This document shows positions 24,362 to 35,120 of a stretch of DNA of 64,000 nucleotides, piece by piece. Below the pieces are notes generated by a model, which was not told the origin of the DNA, did not search any database, and saw only the letters and a program-made list of their open reading frames with translations. Source of the stretch: Acanthochlamys bracteata (taxonomy: Eukaryota > Streptophyta > Magnoliopsida > Pandanales > Velloziaceae); contig CM034141.1 in the NCBI GenBank assembly GCA_019914995.1, positions 2,418,001 to 2,482,000 of the forward strand, in the 5' to 3' direction. The first letter of the stretch is position 1. Every line of letters begins with the position of its first letter. The translations under genes and the position numbers were made by a program.

Positions 24362-25932
24362 TGTTGGAAATACAAGGATAATTTTGATGATAATAAAGAA
24401 TTAAGAACTATGATTTATATAAGACTAATAATCTGAAAACAAGTCTGTAGGATTAGACAAACAAAGATCATTTAATTTACAGCAGACAAAAGCAGCCATC
24501 ATACAGCCAACTGTTATGCTACTACATACTGGACAGAGGACAGCATACGGGACAGAGGATGCCACAGCTAAATAACAGCCAACTGCTATGCTGCTACTGA
24601 AGCGGGATAGAGAACAACATACGGGACAGAGGATGCAACAGCCACATTACAGTCAGTTGTTTGGCTACTGAAGCATATGCAGACTTCTCTGTTTCGGGAC
24701 AGACCCATATGTTCAACGGCAACGAAGTTTCCCTTGCCTTCAAAAATCACCTGCACTCACAACGAACTGAAGGACTTCAAACAGAAGATTTACAAGAGCT
24801 AGAATCATCTTTATTTTCACACAAAAGGGAAGCTCAATAATCAAGAAAAGAAAGCAGTCAAAGTTCTTGATCAGTCAAGCGGTCAACCTGCATTGCATTT
24901 ATTATTGACATACCATATCAACTCATCAGCTCACCGAAATTCAAACAGAAGCTTAGCTGAATTAAGCACTCAACCGTTGGCAGCAAATTCAAATTTCTTC
25001 AACGCATTCAATGCAACAAAGACTTGCACAAACACAGCTGAAGAACCACTGGACAACACTATTCCTTGTCTGACGTGAAGAACCGAGCGCCAACAGCAAC
25101 GTTCCTCAACGGTTCCTGCACAGAAAAGATGCTCTATAAAAAAGGAGTCATAGCAATGAGGAAACAGTGGAGAAATAGAGAAAAACAGGGAGAGAACATA
25201 AAGAAAACAGAAGTAGAGAGAACCCAAGCAAAAAAAAAACGGAGATATCCAAGAACTCTACTACTCTACACAAAAACTCCCACTGCCGGTCACGAACTTG
25301 ACTACTCCTCATAAACAAATCTTGCTGCAAATCATACTGAAGAAATCTCTCAGCAATCTCTCCGATCATCTCATCTGAATCACTGCTTAAACACCCAAAA
25401 TTCATGAGATAGATCCTGCACTCAATACTTGTTTATTTTCTTGTAACTTATCACTTACGATTGTAAAGGTGGTCTTTGGATGCCAGGTAAAGGAAGCTCA
25501 GTAGAGCTTGGTGTAAACTCTTAGACCTTGTAATAGTGCTAGCAAATCAGCCCGGGGGGACAGGCGTGTCGGGAGGGGTGGTAGGGGGTTGTCTTGGCGA
25601 AAAAACTTCGGTAGAGTATGTGTGCTTGGCGAAGCACTTCGCTCTAGGTGTATTTGTAGCTTATTAAAGGTCTAGTGAAGCTTTGACTACGGTGATAGAG
25701 CGGCCGTGGATGTAGGCGAAAGGGTTTTGCGAACCACGTTAAATACTCTGGCGCTACTCTCTTTGTTTATACATTAGTAAACACACTAACTCTTACATGT
25801 CTGCAGGTTACAAAGATAGACACGGTTGGTATTAGCTCTCTGCTAGTAGGATAACAAACTTAACGAAAATTTTTATAGACTAACTCAATTTACCCCTCCC
25901 CTCTTGAGTTAATCTTACAGGAATATCTAACA
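24362..25932 (+). repeat. Copia-1 3' LTR
   Basis: This LTR is 1,571 bp, TGTTGGA...TCTAACA. It contains a TATA-like CTCTATAAAAAAGG near 25132, plausibly the core promoter of the element. It is closely related to the Copia-2 3' LTR. Confidence 0.9.
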
Positions 25933-26110
25933 GATCAGATCAGAAGAAGAAGAAGAAGAAGAGCCAGATTAAAGAAAAGAAGAAGAACCTTGAATCCTAG
26001 ATATAAAGAAGGAGAAACGGATAGCATGAAGGAGAAGAAGAAGAAGATGGCTGGACAAGAACTGAAATTTCAGGAGAAGTCGGAGGATGAAGAAGAAGTG
26101 AAAGTCAGAC
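25933..26110. repeat. Purine-rich tract with (GAA)n at the Copia-1 target site
   Basis: Immediately after the target duplication the sequence runs GATCAGAAGAAGAAGAAGAA and stays strongly purine-rich for about 170 bp (GAAGGAGAAGAAGAAGAAG near 26030). It has no coding match. Confidence 0.75.
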
Positions 26111-26690
26111 ACTATCGATTCTAGAGAATTGTAAATTTCACAAACTACCAGGTTGACCCAATTGAACGGGTCACCAATTTTTCATAAAGACCCCTATTTC
26201 AAACCAATATTACTAGATTCATCAGATAGGCGGTTTAAGTACAGACCCAACCAAGTTTTGTCTCTAGTTTACCAATTTTGACTTGATGTAGATGGTCCAA
26301 GCGGATATGACAATTATGGACTGGACATAAAGAGACGAACTAAACTAAACAAAAAGTTTAGGCATGTTTAGTAGAGTTGAGTTCACAAAGAAGTTTTTGA
26401 TATGCTCATTTGTCCACTCTCTAATGATCGAGCCGGTTTGAGGGGTGAAGAAACCAATAATTGATTTCCCAATAATACTTGGACTTTGTGATCCTCTACT
26501 TCAAAAGATGAATTGAATGGTGATTAATTATAAACCTTGGCTCAATCTTAGGTTAATTTGTTGAAAATAGAGCGACCTTTTAACCTTTTGAGAATAACCT
26601 TTTCTGACTACTATGACAATGACAAATCAACCAAAGCATACAACTAAAGATCTTTTCTAATCACCTTTTATTGAGGTGGTTATTTTGTAT
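26111..26690. other. Intergenic DNA between Copia-1 and the Gypsy element
   Basis: No gene is recognised. A short stretch near 26145-26175 (GTTGACCCAATTGAACGGGT) resembles subterminal sequence of the hAT element's family and may be a small relict. Confidence 0.4.
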
Positions 26691-27188
26691 TGTTATGCGA
26701 TAAGGAAGAATGGTTGTTTGCAAGGGAAATAAAGCTGAAAATAAATTGCAATCAAACGAAAGAATAAAATTGGTGTTCACGATGCCCTTCCTAGAGCAGC
26801 TGGCCACCTATTTATAACAAATAATCAAGGAGAGTTCTTAAGGAACTCTAACTCTTATTCCTAATAGAGAAAAGTCCTTAAGGGACTCTACCTCTTATTT
26901 TTAACAGAGAAGAGTCCTTAAGGGACTCTAACTCTTATTCCTAACAGAGAAGTGATTAAAACAAAACATTATTCTATCACTTCTTATTTGATTCAAATTC
27001 TACTCCTACACTTCAAACCGAATGCCTAACACCCACACTTCTTAGCTGCTGGACAGAAGCCCATATCCAGTCTTTATTCAGCTCCTCTCGGTCACTTGCA
27101 ACCAATGCAAGTGTTGCAGTTCCTAACAAGTTCTCTTCTGTTCTGCTGTGGTCTTGCCCTTCTCCCGCTTGTCTCAGGAATCTTATCA
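26691..27188 (-). repeat. Gypsy 3' LTR
   Basis: This LTR is 498 bp. It is longer than its partner because it holds three, not two, copies of a 40-bp tandem unit. The polypurine tract (GGGGAAGGAAA on the minus strand) abuts it at 27189-27199. Confidence 0.9.
26833..26952. repeat. 40-bp tandem repeat, three units, inside the Gypsy 3' LTR
   Basis: Units start at 26833, 26873 and 26913. Each contains a near-palindrome of the form AGTCCTTAAGGGACT centred on TTAA. The partner LTR has only two units. Confidence 0.85.
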
Positions 27189-27299
27189 TTTCCTTCCCCA
27201 TGAAGATATGACTCGTCCTCGAGTCTGGAACCGAGCAACTGATTAGGTTCACATTCAAGGCCATCTAAGTCTTCCTCAGGAAGGTTAGACAAGTGGTGC

Positions 27300-30200
27300 C
27301 CAATTTCAGGTGGAGTCGAGCGCCCATCTTTCAGCTATGATACATGGAAGACGGGGTGAATTCTTGCTTCCGCTGGTAATTCAAGTTGATATGCCACTTG
27401 TCCAATACGACGATTGATGCAAAAGGGTCCATAATAACAGTGTCGGAGCTTATAAAAGCGACGATCATCTACGGACGATTGACGATGTGGCTGGAGTTTA
27501 ACAAAGACCCAATTGCCCACTTCATAACTCTTTTCTCTTCGGTGCCCGTCAGCTTGCTGTTTCATACGATTCTGAGCCTTACTTAAGTGATACTTCACGT
27601 CACGCAACACTTCATCCCGTGTTCGCAGCTGGATGCTCAACTCGTCGGACATGCCTGAGGTTGAAGCAAAAGCAACGAGGGGTGGAGGCGGACGTCCATA
27701 GACAGCTTCAAAAGGAGTGACTCGGGTAGCCGTGTGGACACTCGTGTTATAAGAGTACTCAGCCCAAGGGAGCCACTGCAGCCACTTCTTTGGTTGCTCA
27801 CCAACAAAACATCTCAAATATGTCTCCAAACACCTATTGACAACTTCCGTTTGACATCCATTTGGGGATGATATGCGGTGCTCATGTGGAGTACCGTCCC
27901 ATGTAGACGATGAAGCTCTTTCCAAAAGGAACTCAAGAAAATAGAGTCACGGTCCGAGCCAATTAAAGTGGGCACCCCATGTAGGCGTACAACTTCCCGA
28001 ATAAAAGCCGTTACCACACTCGTTGCTGTATACGGATGTTGTAGAGGAATGAAATGAGCATATTTGGAGAGGCGATCTACCACCACTAAAATGACGTCTT
28101 TTCCTTCCGAACGAGGTAAGCCTTCGATAAAATCCATTGATATATCTGCCTAAACAACAGTGAGGATTGGTAAAAATTAAAGTAACCCAGCTGGCCTGAG
28201 GGAACTCGATTTAGCCTTGGCACATATTGAGCAGTCTGCAATGTATCGGTAGATGTCTTTGGACATTCCAGGCCAGTAAACTGCCCCGAGAGATGTTTGA
28301 AGGTCCTGAATTGCCCTTCATGACCACCACTTGCTGAATTGTGTGCTTCAAACATCAACTGCCTACGCAGGGAGGAACTATTTGGAACACGAACACTTCC
28401 ATGCTGCATCAAAAAATCTCCGACAACTGAATACTCCGATTTCATTCCTTCTCGAGCTACTTGTAGCAGAGTGGCGATGATAGGGTCTTGCTTTTGAGCC
28501 TGCCTTAAGTCTTCCCAGAATAAGGGTTGTAGAGTAGTGATCACAGCAAGAACTATGTCGGTTCGACATGAGAGAGCATCGACGGCTGCATTTAGACGCC
28601 CTGCACGGTATTCAATTTTAAAATCATAACCAAAGAGTTTAACTAACCATTTTTGCTATTTTGAAGTAGAGATCTTCTGCTCCAACAGATACTTGAGACT
28701 TAGATGATCGGTTTTGATAATGAACTGATGTCCTAGAAGGTGCGGTCTCCATCGTTGCACGGCATGGACTAATGCCATTAGTTCACGCTCGTAGGTTGGC
28801 TTGGCCATGGCTGCGATTGATAGAACCTCGCTGTAATATGCCACGGGTCTATGATCTTGTAATAGAACAGCACCAATACCTCTTCCAGAGGCGTCGGTCT
28901 CAACGACAAAAGGTCTGGAGAAGTTTGGAGCAGTAAGAACTGGAGTAGAGATCATAGCTTCCTTATGCTGTTGAAAGGCTCCTTCAGCTCGATTATCCCA
29001 AGCGAATGAGTTCTTCTTGAGGAGATCAGTCAAGGGGGCCGCTATGGCACCATAGTTCTTCACGAAACGACGGTAGTAGCCAGTGAGCCCCAAGAATCCG
29101 TGAAGCTCAGTCACTGATTAAGGTGTTGGCCACTCCTGCATTGTGCTCACTTTTGCAGGGTCTGCTTCAATTCCCTCGGCGGATACGATGTGCCCAAGGT
29201 TCAAGTTTTGGGCATCCAAATTTACACTTGGATTGGTTTGCATAAAGTTGTGCCTCCTGTAAAATAAAAAAAATACTAGCAAGATGCCGCAAATGGTCTT
29301 GCCAATTAGAGCTGTAAACCAAGATATCATCGAAGAAAACTATAACAAACTTGCGTAGAAAGGGACGAAAGACATCGTTCATCAAGGATTGAAAAGTGGA
29401 CGGTGCATTAGTAAGGCCGAAGGGCATAACCAAGAATTCATAATGCCCATCATGCGTACGAAAAGCCGTCTTGTGAACATTCTCCTCCTTGACACGAATT
29501 TGGTGATATCCCGATTTCAAGTCTAGCTTAGAAAAAGATTGTAGCACCATGAAGCTCGTCAAATAGCTAAACAACCATAGGAATAGGATACTTATCTTTT
29601 ATGGTAATTTCATTCAACGCCCGATAATCTATGCAGAAATGCCAAGATCCCTCCTTTTTTTTAACCAATAAAGCCGGTGATGAGAAAGCCGAAAAACTTG
29701 GTCTTATAATTCCTTGAGATAACATCTCCTTGACGGTGCGTTCAATCTCTTCCTTTTGTATGTAGGGGTATCGGTAAGGCCTTGTGTTTGCAGGTAGTGA
29801 TCCACGTAGCAGATTGATTTGGTGGTCTTTGGAACGCTTAGGCGGCAAGCCGAGTATAGGCTAAAAAATAATGCTGTTTGGTTCCAACAATTGTTGCAAG
29901 TCTTCTGGTATGTGTGAAGAGTTGCTCTCTGTTTGGTTCTGTTCAACTGCCATAATACGTATGGAGTAAAATGATGATTTCGGGAACAAGCTAGTGAGTT
30001 GTGATACTCCTCCCTCCTTTATCCCTTGCAGAACAAAGTCTCTGTTTTGTAGGGAAAATCACATCTCGGACCGCTGATAATTGCTTACAATGTCACCCAA
30101 GGTTTCTAGCCATTGCACACTAAGAACGAGATCCCTTCCTCCCAGTGGAAACGGATATGCATCTACGATCAACTCCGTTCCTTGTACTTCAATTGGAATA

Positions 30201-31735
30201 TGCCTATAAACAACATCAATGGAGTGTGGTCTTCCATCGGCCAACTCTACCTTCAGCGGTCTCACCTTAGTGGCACCCAAACATAAGTGCTTAGCTAGGC
30301 GCTCCGCAATAAAATTATGGGTACTACCCGAGTCTATTAACACAAACACTTCTTATTTGTGTATCTTTCCTACAATGCGCAGAGTTTGGGGACCTACCAG
30401 TCCTATCAATGCACTCAAAGAGAGGGTTGCTCCTTCTTCGGTTATGGTGTCATGCAAGGTTTCCATTATTGTTTCCTCCTCATTATCTGAGCTTAAGGTC
30501 GAGATGGAGTATAGTCGGGTGATGCATTTATGACCCCGCTCATACTTAGCATCACAATAAAAACAAAGACCTTTAGCTCTTCGATTATTGATGTCGGCAA
30601 TAGACAGCGCTGAAGCGCGCATACGGCTCGCCATATTGTTATTAATATTTGTTGTCTGTGGATGTGAGGTTGCAGCTGCGCCTACTAAACGAAAGCGATT
30701 GTGTTTTATCGTTGTTGATTCCATGCTAAGCTTTTGCTCAAAGATCTTTGCCAAAGTATAAGTCTGCTGTAAATCAGTGGGTTGTGCTGTCATAACTTCT
30801 AGCGAAATCGTCGGCGAGAGCACTCCGCAGAAGAGTCCTACAAGATCTTTCTCAGTGGTATTCGGCAAACGTATCCTCAAGTCTTCAAAGGCAGTTTGGT
30901 ATTCAGCTACCGTTCCCTTTTGGACCAATTGCTTCAATGCAAAGGTTGGATGCCCAAAAGCAAATGGCCCAAACCTCCTGTGGATTGCTGCCGTTAAGTC
31001 ATCCCATGTATGGTGTGGTTGATCTTTTTCAAAGTTTTGATACCAACGATTGGCTTCTCCTTGTAGATGCATGGCAGCTGTGTGGACCCTTTCCTGCAGA
31101 GGTATTCTATAATACTTGAAGTATTTTTCTGCCGAATAGACCCACTCTTGTGGTCCTTTCCCTTCAAAATTAGGAAATTTGTATCTTTCCCGATTGGTGT
31201 TTACATGAGGCTCTACCAGATTTATGGAAGAGTGTGGTACTGAAGTTTGAGGGGTTATAATAGTGTTGGGATTATAAGGAGCATAAGGGTATGATGTATA
31301 GGATCGGCTTGGGGTGCAATTTGTTTGGTTAAGTGTTGTGGATCCCCTATGGGAGGAAGGTGTCTGTATGATTGGTGGATTGGTGTTGGGAACCAGCTGT
31401 GGTAGGTTAGTTAAAGTATTTGGCTGCCCTAAGGCTTGGATAGGTAAAGGTGTAGTGACGGCTAGCAAGGGGTTTATTGTAAATGACGATGTGGAATTAG
31501 GTGTAGGCAGCGATATGGTAACGGAAGAAGGTAGAGTTTTCAGTACTTGAGTGGAATTGGGATTTGCGGTTGTTGCTATGGTAGTGGAAGGAGATGGTGA
31601 TTCAAGTGTTTGGTTTGGAGTAGAACATGTAGCCTTAAGCATATTTTGCCTTACCTCCATCATAAATTGTTGCATCTCACTGCGAAAATCATAAAATTGC
31701 TCTCGTAGAGAAGGTTCTTTTTGAGGTACTTCCAC
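27300..31735 (-). pseudogene. Gypsy gag-pol remnant
   Basis: Gag occupies about 30353-31735 and includes a Thr/Pro-rich N-terminal third, a capsid segment (WVYSAEKYFKYYRIPLQERV, GEANRWYQNF) and a zinc-knuckle-like CFYCDAKYERGHKC. Protease follows with LIDSGSTHNFI. Reverse transcriptase is at about 29120-29950, with [20 protein letters not shown] and [10 protein letters not shown] (the catalytic DD). RNase H is at about 28650-29114, with ETDASGRGIGAVLLQDH. Integrase is at about 27330-28544, with a zinc-binding N-terminus and a core containing WMDFIEGLP-like text (here [12 protein letters not shown]). The reading is interrupted several times, so no full polyprotein is made. Confidence 0.85.
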
Positions 31736-31843
31736 GGTAATGGTGAACTCAGCCTACGCATAAAGTTCCTACATTGGTGGTGATTGGTGAAGATGGTGAT
31801 TGAGTGATCCGGATTTAACGGAAGCCTTGGATTCCATTAGATC

Positions 31844-31861
31844 GACGGCTCTGGTACCAAT
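31844..31861 (-). other. Gypsy primer-binding site
   Basis: Read on the minus strand, the sequence just inside the 5' LTR is ATTGGTACCAGAGCC, close to the initiator-Met tRNA-complementary site TGGTATCAGAGC common in plant LTR elements. Confidence 0.75.
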
Positions 31862-32318
31862 TGTTATGCGATAAGGAAGAATGGTTGTTTGCAAGGGAAA
31901 TAAAGCTGAAAATAAATTGCAATCAAACGAAAGAATAAAATTGGTGTTCACGATGCCCTTCCTAGAGCAGCTGGCCACCTACTTATAACAAATAACAAGG
32001 AGAGTTCTTAAGGAACTCTAACTCTTATTCCTAACAGAGAAGAGTCCTTAAGGGACTCTACCTCTTATTTCTAACAGAGAAGTGATTAAAACAAAACATT
32101 ATTCTATCACTTCTTATTTGATTCAAATTCTACTCCTACACTTCAAACCGAATGCCTAACACCCACACTTCTTAGCTGCTGGACAGAAGCCCATATCCAG
32201 TTCTTATTCAGCTCCTCTCGGTCACTTGCAACCAATGCAAGTGTTGCAGTTCCTAACAAGTTCTCTTCTGTTCCGCTGTGGTTTTGCCCTTCTCCCGCTT
32301 GTCTCAGGAATCTTATCA
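31862..32318 (-). repeat. Gypsy 5' LTR
   Basis: This LTR is 457 bp, with two copies of the 40-bp unit (32003-32082). It is otherwise nearly identical to 26691-27188. Confidence 0.9.
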
Positions 32319-35120
32319 TAGTACCTTTTTCCTGACAAATATAGTTTTTTCTCAATCTAAACCAACCTTGACTTTTGTTTTAAGTTTCACTTAAATTTAA
32401 GTAATCTCACTTGACAGCCTTAAGCAGAATATGTAACATGATCATGTTCAAGCATAAGTATAATAAGTTGATGCATCCAAAGACGTTGAATCTAGAATAA
32501 AGAGCTTGAGCTAAATATTGATGTTCTATTTGACCCAAATATGATCATTATAGTCATAAGCAGGTAAAACAAGAGCTCTTATAGGACATGGAAGCAAATC
32601 ATCCTGGTAGGCATAAGAGATCAAGCAAAGCATGACCTTGAAGATGCGGATTCAACTACGGATGAATGCGATGGATTAAAAAGGGACTTGTACGCTACTC
32701 TCACTTGAAAAAGACAAGCATAGTAAGCGGAACGACGAATATCATATGACTTATGCTAGTACGAGAGCATATTTTTTCAAATCTACTTATCCTTGTTGAA
32801 CTGATATAAAGTTGTCTATGTAGAGCAATCGATTATTTCCCATAGCTGATTGGTTGTATGTCAATCTACAAAGAGGGAAAGTTGATTATTAACAAATCTT
32901 CCCAAATCTACTCCTTTTGCTAAGTTAGAGGCCTAAGTTGGCTGCAGGAATACTTCAATGGTGTTTTCCCAAATACTAGTGCTAGTCCCTAGCTTCTTTT
33001 CTCTTTTGCTTTGATGTTGAAAACGACAACAAAATCTCAAGTTTTTCTAATTTTCAAATCGTAAGGTTTTTTTTAATTCTCAGTATTAGAATCTATAATT
33101 AGACATACTACCAATAATTGTTGAACAATCAATAATTAAAAGTTAGACTCAGTCGAATCAAGCTGAACCTAACATTTTCTTTGCTTATGAGAGAATATAG
33201 AATGTATAATTTATCTTTAATCGATCTATGAAATAACACTCTGTCGTCAACCAATAAGTGACAAATTATTTGCAAATAAGCCTTCAATTATTATGTCCTT
33301 TTTCTGGTTTAAATATACTTCGTTAAAAGCACTTTGTACATTACTTTTGTAAAAGCGTTTTACTTCATAAATAAATTTTCTTAAAATATCTTCACTAATA
33401 AAAATACTTTTATATGTATTTATTTTCATCTTTTCAAGCAGTTCTTTATTTAAATTGTAACTTTTACTTTATTATACAACTAACTTTCAATAAGAATTTT
33501 CTCTCCAAAAGCACCAGCAGTCTAATTAGGAGTGGTAATATATGACTCATCAGCGAAATCAATTCGAAACCAATCAATTTAAATTACATTCAAGTTTGAT
33601 ATTAATTGGGTACGGTCAGTTTCGGGTTAACCAGAATTTGCCCGATAATTAAGTGGGTTCAAATTGAGTTCAAGTTGACCCAAAATTGACCACTTTAATC
33701 CGTATAATTATTTTTTATAATATATATTATTTAATAATTATAAAATATTTAATAATATTAAATTTTAATTTAATTTAGATATATAGATTTTTGCTTAGCA
33801 TATCGTATATTGATTAATTTTTTCTTAGTTAATTTATAGATTTTATCAAAATTAACAATTTTTGTCTTGCATATATGATACATAATAATTTTTACCTATT
33901 ATTTGTAGAGATTAATTTTTATGATTCTCATTTTAATAATTTTGATTATTAAATAAGTCGATCCTAATTTGGCCCGATATTAACTAGGTAGAGTTATAGT
34001 TTATAATTTTGACGCATATAAATACATGAGTCATATTAGAGTTGAACAATTTGACCTGATTATTATATGGTCTATCCGAATTTGTGCTGTAACATGGTTG
34101 TTAATATCCCGGTTTAAATCTTAAATTTTTATAATTTTATACTTTTATATTAATAAAATAATCCTACTTGACACAAGATTCTGATCTTACTTTCAATCCA
34201 TAAGATCCCGATTTTAATCCTAAAATTCTTAAGATCCCGTTCTTACTTGCAATTTTATGATTTCAGCTTATAAAAAATCTTTATGAATCAAGAGACCTCC
34301 CAATGATTTTGAGCAAAGTTGGAATACTTAGAGAAGATATATCGTTCATTTGTAGCGGGTGCGGTGGTGTTTAGATTATTATATGAGGGATTTATTATGG
34401 TAAAAAAAATTTATTTTGTACGGTGGTAGTTTGGATGGTTTTTTCTTCTTTATTTTGAGGTGATAAAAACGATTGCTTGACGTCTAATTGATTGATTATG
34501 TAAGGGATTAGATTTTCTAGATATGGATATAACTATATAAGTATGCATTTATAAAATAATAACATAATCTGTAAATAGATTGTGTTAATGAGCTAAATAA
34601 AATATAACAAATTGGTAATGATATAGTTCATCTAAATTATAAATATGAATATTTTTTATTTATTACAATAAGATAAAATACAAGAAAATTTATGTTTTAA
34701 ATTTTCAGTAATTTTAATAAATACTATCTAAATTTTTAAAAAATTAAACAATTTTATAAAAACATTACAATGCGAGAAAGTACAATCATTAAACAATCCG
34801 TACAAGTTTTATTAAGCTTGCAATTCGAGAAGATAAACAAAAATGTCACGACTGTATATGATTGACTGTGCAACACAATAAGAACAGCTTTGTCACAGAA
34901 GCTGAGAATAGAATGAGACCCTTCTCACACTGATTCTTTCTTTTCCCTTTTTCACAACCAACTGTGGATATATAACAACTATATCACATAAATGCTTTAA
35001 CTGGATAAAAGCCCGTTGCAGCTCTGCTTGCAATGATTGTATATCCACCAGGATTAGCATCTAATATGAAATCCGATCTGACAAACTATGATTATCAGCG
35101 TACAAGCTGTAATGTCTTCT
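32319..35120. other. Intergenic DNA downstream of the transporter gene
   Basis: No gene is recognised. The stretch at 33590-34110 is rich in GGGTT/GCCCGATATT-like motifs, of the kind found in relict repeats, but no ends could be fixed. The 33250-33530 segment is MITE-like in composition without clear termini. About 34800-35120 is probably the 3' UTR and flank of the LHT gene. Confidence 0.45.

Larger units (their letters stand above)
16495..25932 (+). mobile_element. Copia-1: SIRE-type Ty1/Copia retrotransposon, broken
   Basis: The element is 9,438 bp, starting TGTTAGA and ending TCTAACA, flanked by an exact 5-bp target duplication GATCA (16490-16494 and 25933-25937). Order of parts: 5' LTR, gag with coiled-coil and zinc-knuckle segments, protease, integrase, reverse transcriptase, RNase H, an additional downstream ORF, an array of purine tracts, 3' LTR. 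That order and the extra ORF are typical of SIRE/Maximus-lineage Copia elements. It is clearly broken, with roughly ten or more disabling lesions. A hand comparison of about 1 kb of the two LTRs gave roughly 2.5-3% difference, which at commonly used plant rates suggests insertion about 1-2 million years ago. Confidence 0.92.
26691..32318 (-). mobile_element. Ty3/Gypsy retrotransposon, young but broken
   Basis: The element is 5,628 bp. In plus-strand reading each LTR starts TGTTATGCGATAAGG and ends GAATCTTATCA. On the minus strand the order is 5' LTR (31862-32318), primer-binding site, gag, protease, reverse transcriptase, RNase H, integrase, polypurine tract and 3' LTR (26691-27188). Protease, RT, RNase H and integrase in that order define Gypsy. 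The short LTRs and HPVFHVS text at the end of integrase suggest a chromovirus-like lineage; a chromodomain was not confirmed. A hand count gave 8 substitutions in 457 aligned LTR bases (about 1.8%), suggesting insertion within about the last 1-1.5 million years. There are roughly eight breaks in the coding region. A clear target duplication was not found. Confidence 0.9.

Noticed and set aside
32319-32323. Possible target duplication of the Gypsy element
   Set aside because: The bases outside the two LTRs (TAGTA on the right, TGTAT on the left) do not match, so none is claimed.
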